A stretch of DNA of 64,000 nucleotides. Source: an uncultured Acidobacteriota bacterium. GTDB lineage: Bacteria; Acidobacteriota; Blastocatellia; RBC074. Below the pieces are notes generated by a model. That model worked only from the letters and a program-made list of their open reading frames with translations. It ran no database searches and was not told where the DNA came from. Where the stretch lies: the NCBI GenBank assembly GCA_902825875.1, contig CADECP010000026.1, positions 50,018 through 114,017 of the forward strand, read 5' to 3'. The position numbers and the translations under genes were made by a program. This document shows, one piece after another, positions 26,372 to 34,293 of this stretch; position 1 is the stretch's first letter, and each line of letters begins with the position of its first letter.

Positions 26372-27367
26372 CTACTTCTTCTTGGCCGGAGCTTTCTTCG
26401 CGGCCTTCTTGGCCGGAGCGGCTTTTTTGGCCGGAGCGGCTTTCTTAGCCGGAGCGGCCTTCTTGGCCGGAGCGGCTTTCTTGGCCGGAGCCTTTGCGGC
26501 CTTCTTGGCCGGAGCTTTCTTCGCAGCTTTCTTGGTTGCTGGCATGGGTGTTGTGCCTCCTTTCTTTGATGTTGGTTTCACTGCTTTTCGGGAAGCTTTT
26601 TTAGCGACCTTCTTCGCAGCGTTCTTGATGGCCTTTGCCTTTGCGGGCGTGGCAGCTTTAACAACTTTTGTCGTTTTCACAGCCTTGGCAGCTTTCGCTA
26701 CTTTTGCAGAAGCTTTCTTCGCAGCCTTCTTTGCCTTTTTCGCAGGCTTAGCCGATTTCTTTGCAGCCTTCTTCTTAGCTTTCTTCGTATCCTGTGGCTT
26801 TGCTTTTCCGGCGAGTTTCTTCGCCGGTTTGCCGGGTTCTTCTACTGGCGATGAAATCACTTCAACCGCCATCGGAATCACCGCAGGCTCAGGCTCTGGT
26901 CTCGCTTCAGCGATAACCGGAGCAGGTTCGATGTCGCTGAAACTTGCAGGCTCAGGATGATCGTTTATTTCGACAGCTTCTTCTTCGCCGTCTTTATCTT
27001 CCTCATCCTCTGCCTCTTCAAAAAACGATTGGCGAGCAGTGCCGTCCAATTCTTCTTCGTCATCAACTTCTACTTCTATCTTTTCGACTTCTTTGACGAT
27101 CAATGATTCTTCTTCGTCATCTTCTTCGTCATCGTCGAAATCATCATCGTCTAAATCGTCATCATCGTCTTTCAAATAATCGTCATCGTCATCGTCGTCA
27201 TCACGAAGATCGTCGTAATCCCATGGGTCACGTTCTTCGTCATCAAATTGCGCGGAATACCCACGCGGGCCGCCGCTTTGAGGAGTTGCGTACATTTTGG
27301 GCGATAAATCATCAGTGCCGTAAACACCAAGCTTCATCTCGTTTTTCAAACCACCAAATTTGACCAT
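26372..27367 (-). CDS. Acidic-plus-histone-H1-like bipartite disordered protein
   Basis: A 331-residue protein in two opposite halves. After a short start (MVKFGGLKNEMKLGVYG), residues about 40-135 are dominated by Asp and Glu, with runs of up to eight Asp. Residues about 175-331 consist of Lys, Ala and Pro repeats, ending in tandem AAPAKK units like eukaryotic histone H1 tails or bacterial HctB/AlgP-type proteins. The basic half should bind DNA or RNA, and the acidic half could neutralise it or act as a histone-chaperone-like arm. No folded domain is recognisable. An extended -10 promoter (27452-27460) lies upstream, and a CCTCC site precedes the start. The DNA coding the tail is itself repetitive. 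Confidence 0.82.
   Translation of the reverse strand: MVKFGGLKNEMKLGVYGTDDLSPKMYATPQSGGPRGYSAQFDDEERDPWDYDDLRDDDDDDDDYLKDDDDDLDDDDFDDDEEDDEEESLIVKEVEKIEVEVDDEEELDGTARQSFFEEAEDEEDKDGEEEAVEINDHPEPASFSDIEPAPVIAEARPEPEPAVIPMAVEVISSPVEEPGKPAKKLAGKAKPQDTKKAKKKAAKKSAKPAKKAKKAAKKASAKVAKAAKAVKTTKVVKAATPAKAKAIKNAAKKVAKKASRKAVKPTSKKGGTTPMPATKKAAKKAPAKKAAKAPAKKAAPAKKAAPAKKAAPAKKAAPAKKAAKKAPAKKK
26384..26530 (-). repeat. Tandem repeat coding the AAPAKK tail
   Basis: About seven copies of an 18-21 base unit (TTGGCCGGAGCGGCTTTC on the plus strand) code the C-terminal Lys-Ala-Pro repeats. The low divergence between units suggests recent expansion or homogenisation and possible copy-number variation. Confidence 0.8.
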
Positions 27368-27451
27368 AAATCCTCCTAGATCGGTTTTGGGTGTTGTGTT
27401 TGAGTTTGATGATGTAGATCAATTTATTACCTGTTGGCAAAATGCGGCGGG

Positions 27452-27460
27452 ATTATAGCA
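27452..27460 (-). promoter_or_regulatory. Extended -10 promoter of the H1-like gene
   Basis: On the minus strand the sequence is TGCTATAAT, a perfect TG-n-TATAAT extended -10 element, 85 bases before the start codon. No good -35 box is seen, as expected for this promoter type. Confidence 0.6.
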
Positions 27461-27610
27461 TGCGACTTTTTCGCCGCTAGTGCAGTGCGTAATTATCAAA
27501 AAATTGAAGCGTCGTTGCTTATTTTGCAATTGGCGGCTGGCGTGTAAAATGACGCATCGTTCCCCGAAGAATCGGTTCAAGACAGTAAAGCCAAAAGGTG
27601 AAGATTTACG

Positions 27611-28711
27611 ATGAAGCATGAAAAGATCGGAATTGGATTGATCGGCACCGGTTTCGCGCGCAGCGCGCAGGCTCCGGCTTTTCAATTGTGCGATGGAGCC
27701 GAGTTGGTGGCTGTGTGCAGCGGACAACATGAAAACGCCGTCAAAGTCGCTTCGGAATTCAAAATCGCCAACGCCTGCGAAAGTTACGAACAGTTGCTCG
27801 CGCTGGAAGAAGTTTCGTTGGTTGTCGTTTCCGCTCCGCCGTATTTGCATCATCCGATTTCGATTGCCGCGCTCAACGCCGGCAAACATGTCATCTGCGA
27901 AAAGCCCATGGCGATGAACGCCGCCGAAGCACGCGAAATGACCGAACTCGCCTCAACCAAACCGAATCAGCTTTCGATCATAGACCACGAATTGCGATTC
28001 AATCCGACCTGGAGACGAATGAAAGAATTGGTTGATGGCGGATTTCTGGGCGACCTGCATCACATCAGCGTAACGATTGCTTCGGGCTTTCGTCATTCCG
28101 CTCAGCGCCCTTGGAATTGGTGGTCGCAAAAATCCGCTGGCGGTGGATTGCTCGGCGCGCTGGGTTCGCACGCGATTGACGCAATTCGCTGGATGTTCGG
28201 CGAAATCGAAGCTGTATCAAGCACCGTCGCCACGCTGGTTCCTGAACGCAAAGACGCCAAAACCGGCGAGATGAAAAAAAACGAAACCGATGATTACTGC
28301 TCGTTTCTGGTTCGGTTCGGTTCTCAGGAAGGTCGCATTTCGCACGGCGTGGTCATGCTTTCGTCTTTGTTCGCCAGCGGCGGAAAAAATCAAATCACAG
28401 CGGTTGGCAGCAATGGAACGCTGGTGCTCGACGGTGAAGAAATGTTGTTGGGCGCAATCGGTTACAACCATCCGTTTGAAGAGATGTCGCTGGCAGATCG
28501 TGCCCGCGAAATTTCTGTCATTCCAGACAACATCTGGGCGCGATCTTTTTATCATTTGGCGCGAGAAACCGTCCAAGCCTTGCGCGAAGATCGAACCGAA
28601 ATCGCCCACGCAGCGACTTTCGCCGACGGATTGCGCTGTCAGGAAGTCATTGACGCCATTTTGCAGTCTGAAGCGGAACAACGCTGGATCAAAATCGGCG
28701 GGACTGACTAA
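27611..28711 (+). CDS. Gfo/Idh/MocA family oxidoreductase
   Basis: A 366-residue NAD(P)-dependent dehydrogenase. The N-terminal Rossmann motif is GLIGTGFARSAQAPAF, the lysine motif is CEKPMA, and the substrate domain carries GGGLLGALGSHAIDAIRWMFG, whose histidine aligns with the catalytic His. Such enzymes act on sugars, inositols or their derivatives, and no neighbouring sugar gene narrows the choice. It is divergent from the H1-like gene. TTTGCA and TAAAAT boxes 16 bases apart at about 27530-27557 may be its promoter. Confidence 0.9.
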   Translation: MKHEKIGIGLIGTGFARSAQAPAFQLCDGAELVAVCSGQHENAVKVASEFKIANACESYEQLLALEEVSLVVVSAPPYLHHPISIAALNAGKHVICEKPMAMNAAEAREMTELASTKPNQLSIIDHELRFNPTWRRMKELVDGGFLGDLHHISVTIASGFRHSAQRPWNWWSQKSAGGGLLGALGSHAIDAIRWMFGEIEAVSSTVATLVPERKDAKTGEMKKNETDDYCSFLVRFGSQEGRISHGVVMLSSLFASGGKNQITAVGSNGTLVLDGEEMLLGAIGYNHPFEEMSLADRAREISVIPDNIWARSFYHLARETVQALREDRTEIAHAATFADGLRCQEVIDAILQSEAEQRWIKIGGTD

Positions 28712-28762
28712 ACCCGCTCCGATAAAACCCGAACAATAGAACCCGAACGCACACAAATGGTT

Positions 28763-28791
28763 TTGGCAAATTGTGAGCGGTCGTGTATATT
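28763..28791 (+). promoter_or_regulatory. Near-consensus sigma-70 promoter
   Basis: TTGGCA (28763-28768) and TATATT (28786-28791) are exactly 17 bases apart, one of the best housekeeping promoters in the window. It would drive the 69-residue protein gene with a leader of about 90 bases, which contains a GCCTG..CAGGC stem-loop at about 28800-28831. Confidence 0.7.
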
Positions 28792-28889
28792 CCCGCCCTT
28801 GCCTGCACCACCCTACAACAGGCTGGTCAGGCAAAATCAGCATAGGATTTCAACGAGAACACAAAACCAAATCAGGGAGTAATTCGACA

Positions 28890-29099
28890 ATGGCAACAGT
28901 CAAGAAATACAACATCTTCTGTCAGAAATGTAACCAGAAATTTCCGATCTTCGCGTCGCTGCATCACACCATTGATGTTGACGGATGGGTCAAAGACAAG
29001 GCCGAAAATCACGATTGCAAAGCTTACGCCGATCAATTGGCCAAAGAACGCGCACCGCGCGCTTTGAACCCGATCAAGGCATCGAAAAAGGGCAAATAA
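28890..29099 (+). CDS. Small conserved-looking protein with a CxxC pair, unknown function
   Basis: The ATG at 28890 follows a CAGGGAG site, and the longer upstream frame lacks support. The 69 residues start ATVKKYNIFCQKCNQKF and include a later Cys (ENHDCKAY), so three cysteines could bind a metal or an Fe-S cluster with one outside ligand. The C-terminal end is basic. It has a strong promoter and a terminator-like hairpin, so it is probably well expressed. It is followed by a CDGSH Fe-S protein, citrate synthase and glutaredoxin, which hints at a redox-linked role. I do not recognise the family. Confidence 0.7.
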   Translation: MATVKKYNIFCQKCNQKFPIFASLHHTIDVDGWVKDKAENHDCKAYADQLAKERAPRALNPIKASKKGK

Positions 29100-29119
29100 T
29101 TTTGTCCATTGGTTTATGC

Positions 29120-29150
29120 CAGGCTGCCGGGCGATGTTCCCGGCAGCCTG
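29120..29150 (+). terminator. GC-rich hairpin after the small protein gene
   Basis: A perfect 12-base stem CAGGCTGCCGGG with its complement lies between the 69-residue and CDGSH genes. No T-run follows, so it may attenuate or stabilise rather than fully terminate. Confidence 0.55.
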
Positions 29151-29187
29151 AAATCTGATTGTCCGATCTATTCTGGGAGTCCACGAA

Positions 29188-29424
29188 ATGCCAACCAAAA
29201 TCACCGTCAACAACAACGGCTCACTGCGAGTCGAAGGCGACATTGAAATTTACGATGCCAGCGGCAACAAATTCGGATTGGCCGGTCGAACCGTGATCGG
29301 TCTGTGCCGTTGCGGCCAAAGCGCGAACAAGCCATTTTGTGACGGTTCACATGCTCGTTGCGGCTTCCAGTCGCAAGTCGAGGCTAAAGACCTGCCTGCG
29401 CCAGCGCCTAAACCGGCAGCGTAG
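29188..29424 (+). CDS. CDGSH iron-sulphur domain protein
   Basis: A 78-residue protein with one CDGSH motif: CRCGQSANKPFCDGSH. Three Cys and one His bind a redox-active, labile 2Fe-2S cluster as in mitoNEET-like proteins. N-terminal strands (ITVNNNGSLRVEGDIEIYD) complete the small fold, and the last 15 residues are a Pro-Ala tail. There is no membrane anchor, so it is cytoplasmic. It sits 59 bases before citrate synthase. A role in Fe-S transfer or redox sensing is inferred from the family. Confidence 0.92.
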   Translation: MPTKITVNNNGSLRVEGDIEIYDASGNKFGLAGRTVIGLCRCGQSANKPFCDGSHARCGFQSQVEAKDLPAPAPKPAA

Positions 29425-29483
29425 TTACCAAATAATAAAAGGCTGAAAGCAGCCGAGATTCTAAAAAAACAGGTAAAAAACTC

Positions 29484-30632
29484 ATGAGTAACGCAGCACC
29501 ATCAGCAGGAGCCGGATTGCGCGACGTGGTCGCAGCACCGAGCCGCATTTGTTTCATTGACGGCGAAAAAGGAATTTTGATTTACGGCGGTTACGACATT
29601 CACCAACTCGCCGAAAACTCAAACTTTGAGGAAGTGGTTTTTCTGCTTTGGAACGGTCGTTTGCCGAACAAAGCCGAACTTGACGATCTGAACAAACAAC
29701 TGGTCGCCAACCGCGCCCTTCCGGCAGAAATCATTTCGCTTATCAAATCATTCCCAAAAACAGCCGTCCCGATGGATTCACTTCGGACGGCTGTTTCGGC
29801 ATTGGCCTTCTTCGACCCTGACAAAGGCAACAACTCGCCCGAAGCTCGGCAGCGTCAGGCGACTCGCTTGACGGCGCAATTGGCCACAGTCGTTGCGGCA
29901 ATTGATCGCATTCGCAATGGCAAAGAACCGGTTGATCCGAAACCTGAGCTTTCGCACGCCGGTAACTTCCTTTACATGCTCAATGGCAAAGAGCCGTCCG
30001 ACGTGGAAACCAAAGCCTTCGACATCGCGCTGATTCTTCACGCCGACCACGAATTCAACGCTTCGACCTTTGCCGCTCGCGTCACCGCCGGAACTTTGGC
30101 GGACATTTACGCCGCGACAACGGCAGCCATCGGTGCTCTGTCAGGCCCGCTGCACGGCGGAGCCAACGAGCAAGTGATGAAGATGCTGCTCGAAATCGGC
30201 TCGCCAGAAAAAGTTGACGAATACGTGGCCGCCAAGTTTGCTAAAGGCGAGAAGATCATGGGCATTGGCCACGCCGTGTACCAAACCGAAGACCCGCGCG
30301 CCACTCATCTGCGTCGCATGTCCGAAGCCACAGGCGAACGCCAGGGCGACACCAAATGGTTCGACATGTCCAAACGCATCGAAGACATCGTCGTCGCCGA
30401 AATGGACAAGAAAGGTAAAAAGATTCGCGCCAACGTGGATTTCTATTCCGCCTCGACTTACTTCATGTTGGGAATTCCGGTTGATCTGTACACACCGATT
30501 TTCGCCGTCAGCCGTATCAGCGGTTGGACGGCTCATGTGCTGGAACAACTCGGCAACAATAAACTGATTCGTCCCCGTTCCGATTATCAAGGTGGAATGG
30601 ATTTGAAATACGCCCCAATTGAACAGAGGTAA
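29484..30632 (+). CDS. gltA: Citrate synthase
   Basis: A 382-residue enzyme of the short (type I, Gram-positive/archaeal-like) citrate synthase class that condenses acetyl-CoA and oxaloacetate. The N-terminal IDGEKGILIYGGYDI, the GPLHGGANEQVM motif with catalytic His, the MGIGHAVYQTEDPRATHLR motif (His and substrate Arg) and the Asp region NVDFYSASTYFMLGI are all present. A 2-methylcitrate synthase cannot be excluded, because motifs overlap and no prp genes are adjacent. The glutaredoxin gene starts nine bases after its stop, suggesting an operon. Confidence 0.92.
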   Translation: MSNAAPSAGAGLRDVVAAPSRICFIDGEKGILIYGGYDIHQLAENSNFEEVVFLLWNGRLPNKAELDDLNKQLVANRALPAEIISLIKSFPKTAVPMDSLRTAVSALAFFDPDKGNNSPEARQRQATRLTAQLATVVAAIDRIRNGKEPVDPKPELSHAGNFLYMLNGKEPSDVETKAFDIALILHADHEFNASTFAARVTAGTLADIYAATTAAIGALSGPLHGGANEQVMKMLLEIGSPEKVDEYVAAKFAKGEKIMGIGHAVYQTEDPRATHLRRMSEATGERQGDTKWFDMSKRIEDIVVAEMDKKGKKIRANVDFYSASTYFMLGIPVDLYTPIFAVSRISGWTAHVLEQLGNNKLIRPRSDYQGGMDLKYAPIEQR

Positions 30633-30640
30633 CGACTTCA

Positions 30641-30859
30641 ATGAGCAACGTAATCATTTACACCAAACCCGGATGCCCTCACTGCGCGAAAGCCAAAACC
30701 TGGTACACCGAACAAGGCATCGCATTTGACGAACGCAATGCACAGGATAATCCGGTTTATCGGCAGGAAATGTTCAAACACTCCAACAACGACCCGACAG
30801 TTCCGGTCATCGTCGTTGACGGTGTTTACAAACAAAGCGGTTGGGAAGGCCGTGGCTGA
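30641..30859 (+). CDS. Glutaredoxin family protein
   Basis: A 72-residue thioredoxin-fold protein starting NVIIYTKPGCPHCAKAK with a CPHC dithiol motif (Cys12, Cys15), a VPVIVVDG cis-proline segment and an abbreviated GWEGRG end. It reduces disulphides in the cytoplasm or delivers electrons to partner enzymes. It is co-directional with and only nine bases after citrate synthase, and is closed by a terminator. This grouping with the CDGSH protein may mark a small redox operon. Confidence 0.88.
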   Translation: MSNVIIYTKPGCPHCAKAKTWYTEQGIAFDERNAQDNPVYRQEMFKHSNNDPTVPVIVVDGVYKQSGWEGRG

Positions 30860-30906
30860 ACGGTTCATTAACGATCAGCCGTGAGTTGATCTACCAACAA
30901 TTTCTG

Positions 30907-30944
30907 AAAAGGCGGTTCGGCATTTCGCTGAAACCGCCTTTTTG
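30907..30944 (+). terminator. Rho-independent terminator
   Basis: The stem AAAAGGCGGTT pairs with AACCGCCTTTTT across a 14-base loop, ending in five T. It ends the citrate synthase-glutaredoxin transcript. Confidence 0.85.
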
Positions 30945-30957
30945 ATTTGGTGAGCAG

Positions 30958-32064
30958 ATGGCAAACGAATCAAAACCAACTCGCCGTGAAATTCTGCAAA
31001 GCAGCTTGGCGGCTTCTGTGACGCTGCTTGCTGACAAAGGATCATTCGCCATGACAAACGCAATTCAGCCCAATTCCAAAAGTTCGATCACCGATGTTGC
31101 AGGAATCAAGGTCGGTCATTTCACCGACACTCGACGCCCGACCGGCTGCACTGTGATTCTGTGCGAAGACGGCGCAGTTGGCGGAGTTGATGTTCGCGGC
31201 TCGGCTCCAGGCACGCGCGAAACTGATTTGCTCGATCCGAAAAATCTGGTGCAGCAAGTTCACGCCATTGTTCTGAGCGGCGGTAGCGCCTTCGGCCTGG
31301 AAACAGCGACAGGCGTAGTTCGCTGGCTTGAAGAGCGCGGCATTGGTTACGACGTTGGAGTTGCCAAAGTGCCTATCGTTCCCGCAGCAATCTTGTTCGA
31401 CCTGACTGTCGGCGATGCCAAAATTCGCCCTGACGCCGAAGCCGGCTACAAAGCCTGCAAAGCCGCGACGACCAATCCGCCTGCTGAAGGAAACATCGGC
31501 GCTGGCGCAGGAGCGACGGTGGGCAAAATGTTCGGCGGCAAACGCGCGATGAAAGGCGGGATCGGCACGGCTTCGATCAAGCTTGGCAAAGACCTGACCG
31601 TCGGAGCCATCGTCGCCGTCAACGCAGTCGGCGATGTGATTGATCCTGCGACCGGCAAACTCATCGCCGGAGCGCGCACCGCTGATGGCAAAAAACTGGC
31701 TGGAACAATGGCTGGGATTCTTCGCGGAGAAGCTTTGCCGCCAATGCTCGGCGGAACGAACACGACCATTGGTTTGGTAGCCACCGATGCCAAACTCGAC
31801 AAAGCCCAGGCGCAAAAAGTCGCCGAGATGGCTCAAGACGGTTTGGCGCGAGCCATCAATCCGGCGCACACCATGTTCGACGGAGACACGATCTTTGCTG
31901 TCGCCACTGGCAAAACGACTTCGACCAAACCGGCCAACGTCACGCTGATCGGCGCGCTCGCCGCCGAAGCGATGGCGCAAGCTGTCGTTCGCGCCATTCG
32001 TGCCGCTCGCGGTATTCAGGTTTCTCCCGGCCAAAACTTGCCCAGTGCAGCGGACTTGGGGTAG
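30958..32064 (+). CDS. P1 family (DmpA/NylC-type) autoprocessing peptidase
   Basis: A 368-residue N-terminal nucleophile hydrolase. The first 30 residues include TRREILQSSLAASVTLL, which looks like a Tat signal, so export is likely. The family core is ITDVAGIKVGHFTDT, LSGGSAFGLE and GGIGTASIKL. Self-cleavage should fall between Asn268 and Thr269 in the stretch GGTNTTIGLVATD. This freeing of a Thr nucleophile matches nylon-oligomer hydrolase NylC rather than the Ser of DmpA. Substrates may be D-amino-acid or beta-amino-acid peptides, which is inference. It has its own terminator-bounded unit. Confidence 0.9.
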   Translation: MANESKPTRREILQSSLAASVTLLADKGSFAMTNAIQPNSKSSITDVAGIKVGHFTDTRRPTGCTVILCEDGAVGGVDVRGSAPGTRETDLLDPKNLVQQVHAIVLSGGSAFGLETATGVVRWLEERGIGYDVGVAKVPIVPAAILFDLTVGDAKIRPDAEAGYKACKAATTNPPAEGNIGAGAGATVGKMFGGKRAMKGGIGTASIKLGKDLTVGAIVAVNAVGDVIDPATGKLIAGARTADGKKLAGTMAGILRGEALPPMLGGTNTTIGLVATDAKLDKAQAQKVAEMAQDGLARAINPAHTMFDGDTIFAVATGKTTSTKPANVTLIGALAAEAMAQAVVRAIRAARGIQVSPGQNLPSAADLG

Positions 32065-32110
32065 AAAGCATTTGCGATTCTCAGTCGCATCCCTGCGAGG
32101 AGTCACATTT

Positions 32111-32860
32111 ATGAGCAAAGCAACTGGCCGCAAAATCAAAGTTGATCCCACCATCATTTATCCGGATTCGGACGGGAAGCCTATGGCCGAAAACACCAAA
32201 CAGTATCAGTACATAGTCATGCTGCACACCGGCATTGACAGCCATTTCGCCAATCAGCCTGATGTCTTCGTCGCCGCCGACTTGCTGTGGTACGCGGTCG
32301 AAGGTTGGCCGAGCATTCGCGTTGCGCCTGACGTGATGGTCGTTTTCGGTCGCCCGAAAGGCCATCGCGGTTCGTACCAGCAATGGATTGAAAACGGCGT
32401 TGCGCCTCAAGTCGCCATCGAAATCCTTTCGCCCGGCAACACCAAAGCCGAGATGGACGACAAGCTGGCGTTTTACGAAGAACACGGCGTTGAAGAATAC
32501 ATCGAATACGATCCCGACCGCGGCAAGCTGCAAGTCTGGCAACGCAAAAATCATAAACTGATGCCTGTCGTGTTCGGCAAAGAATGGAACAGCCCGCTGC
32601 TGCAAATTCGACTGCGACTGGAAGAAAATGGCGAACTGAGCGCCTTTCACCCCGACGGCAGAAAATTCCTGACCGCTGTGGAAATTGATCAACTTGCTCA
32701 GCGCGAACACACACGCGCTGAGCAAGAAAAGGCTCGCGCCGAGCAAGAAAAGGCTCGCGCCGAGCAAGAAAAGGCTCGCGCCGAGCAAGAAAAGGCTCGT
32801 GCTGAACGCCTGGCTGACAAACTGCGCGAACTTGGCATTGATCCAGAAGCCCTGAATTGA
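32111..32860 (+). CDS. Uma2 family nuclease-fold protein with 7-residue repeat tail
   Basis: The start MSKATGRKIK at 32111 is preferred over an in-frame ATG 111 bases upstream inside the previous gene. The Uma2/DUF820 fold shows VAPDVMVVFG (metal Asp) and VAIEILSPGN (Glu) and the late EYIEYDPDRGKLQVW. The C terminus is a charged coiled coil with four perfect AEQEKAR heptads followed by LADKLRELGIDPEAL, a common Uma2 tail that may drive oligomerisation. Function of the family is unsettled. A gap of 46 bases separates it from the P1 peptidase gene. Confidence 0.85.
   Translation: MSKATGRKIKVDPTIIYPDSDGKPMAENTKQYQYIVMLHTGIDSHFANQPDVFVAADLLWYAVEGWPSIRVAPDVMVVFGRPKGHRGSYQQWIENGVAPQVAIEILSPGNTKAEMDDKLAFYEEHGVEEYIEYDPDRGKLQVWQRKNHKLMPVVFGKEWNSPLLQIRLRLEENGELSAFHPDGRKFLTAVEIDQLAQREHTRAEQEKARAEQEKARAEQEKARAEQEKARAERLADKLRELGIDPEALN
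32717..32800 (+). repeat. Four tandem 21-base units coding AEQEKAR heptads
   Basis: The 21-base unit starting GCCGAGCAAGAAAAGGCTCG is present four times with almost no change, so copy number is probably unstable and sets the coiled-coil length. Confidence 0.9.
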
Positions 32861-32873
32861 TTGAGATTTTAAG

Positions 32874-33200
32874 CTAATCGCCTTGCGGATTGACGGAGCC
32901 GCTAATCGGTTTGCGAGTGGTTTCGCCGGTGTGCAGGATCGGCAGGCCTTCGTCTACTTCGCCGTGCGGGCGTGGGATGATGTGAGTTGAAACGACTTCG
33001 CCGACTCGGCGACCGGCGGCGGCTCCGGCTTCAACGGCGGCTTTGACTGCGCCGACTTCGCCGCGCACGATGGCGGTCACGAGTCCCGCGTCTACTTTTT
33101 CCCAGCCAACCAGAGTGACTTTAGCGGCTTTGACCATAGCGTCGGCGGCTTCGATCATCGCCACCAAGCCTCGGCATTCGACCATTCCCAGAGCTTCCAT
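32874..33200 (-). CDS. Bacterial microcompartment hexameric shell protein (BMC-H)
   Basis: A 108-residue protein of the PduA/EutM/CcmK type. It starts [21 protein letters not shown], has the central [21 protein letters not shown] strand-helix and ends [11 protein letters not shown] with a short tail of about 23 residues. The pore loop, usually KxGSG, reads KVDAG, so an acidic residue would line the central pore. BMC-H proteins tile the facets of protein-shelled organelles. No other shell gene, encapsulated enzyme or pentamer vertex gene is in the window, so it is an orphan here. Its ribosome site (GGAAGG) is good. Confidence 0.92.
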   Translation of the reverse strand: MEALGMVECRGLVAMIEAADAMVKAAKVTLVGWEKVDAGLVTAIVRGEVGAVKAAVEAGAAAGRRVGEVVSTHIIPRPHGEVDEGLPILHTGETTRKPISGSVNPQGD

Positions 33201-33365
33201 TGTGAACCTTCCTCAGTTGTTGAATTGATTTCTGCGGGCGCGATTGTAGCCCACCACTTCCGCTCTGGCCATTGGCCGAGTCGAAAACTAAACCAGATTG
33301 TCGCTTCGCCCATTTCAGTCATGCGAAGCGGCAACCCGAAGTTTACTGACTTGAGCCGATCTTGA

Positions 33366-34232
33366 TTATTTGAGGTTGACCGTGACCGCGTTCGATCCGC
33401 TGCCATCAACGGTGCAAACAACCGATATGTCGCCACGGCCTTTCAGCGAACGAGGCAGTTCGACATTGACCTGATCCAGCCCTGCATATTCTCCCTGCGC
33501 TCCGGCAAAAAGCACTGGCGCATCAATTCCGCCGACTCTCACTCTGACGGCTGATGGCTGACTGCGCCCGCGAATGCCCGTGCCGAATCCGGGAAAAAGT
33601 TTCGCCCGAAAATCGTCAGCTTGAAACTTGAGCCTGTGGGCGCGGCTGTCGGGCTGATTTCCTTCACTTCGGGAACGAGGTTGCTGACGGCGTTGAATTT
33701 GGCGTTGACCACCGCGCGCGCAATCGCGTTGGCCGTTGCGCCTGAAATTCGCAACGGCTGGAAACTCGCTCCGATATCGTTTGAAACGAAAGAATGATTA
33801 CGCGCCTCGCCATTTGTATCGGCAGCAAAGCTCAGATTTCCGTCAACCGATTGAATTCCAACGTACAGGTCGCCGCGGTTGACCGTCACTGGTTCCGGCA
33901 ACATCACTTCCAGCATGCGATTTTCCGGCAAGGCCAAAATCGTGATTGTCCGATCAACCAGATATTGCGGATTGGCGGGCGGCTGGCCGGAACGCGCGAT
34001 GTCGGCAAATACCACCACGCGCAATCGCTTGCCCACCACCGAAACGCCATCGGCCAACGCAGGCAATTGCACACGCACACTTTCCGCATTGAACGGCGCG
34101 CGCGGCGGAGTCAGGCGATTGACCACTATGGCATTGCCTGGCAGCAATGCCTGTTCATGCGACTCCGGGTTATCCGTTGACGGTGACCGCTGGCGTAACG
34201 CTCCGGCTCGGCGGCAAGGATTAACCAATACG
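33366..34232 (-). pseudogene. Frameshifted, 5'-truncated TIG/IPT-domain C-terminal fragment
   Basis: Reading leftwards, a frame with PEVKEISPTAAPTGSSFKL opens a TIG/IPT (Ig-like) domain and runs to FGRNFFPDSARAF, then stops at 33539. The expected continuation FPGFGTGIRGRSQ, VRVRVGGIDAPVLFAG and VNVELPRSLKGRG, typical of acidobacterial surface proteins, lies in another frame down to a stop at 33366. One missing base in the A5 run at 33594-33598 accounts for the shift. There is no signal peptide or convincing start upstream, only a terminator-like hairpin. It is a remnant of a larger secreted protein, unless the base loss is a sequencing error. Confidence 0.7.
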
Positions 34233-34253
34233 GTGAATTTGAATAAACAGACA

Positions 34254-34289
34254 GCCTCGTCTGGCAATAAAAACCAGACGAGGCTTTTT
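34254..34289. terminator. Hairpin between the SBBP gene and the TIG remnant
   Basis: A perfect 11-base stem GCCTCGTCTGG with its complement is followed on the plus strand by five T. In the minus direction, in which both neighbours are read, the T-run is interrupted (TGTCTGTTTA), so termination there would be weaker. Confidence 0.6.
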
Positions 34290-34293
34290 GCTT

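Noticed and set aside
26384..26530. Possible CRISPR array
   Set aside because: The repeat units are directly adjacent without spacers and code a regular Lys-Ala-Pro tail. No cas genes are present.
32717..32800. Possible short CRISPR-like array
   Set aside because: Perfect in-frame 21-base heptad repeats without spacers.
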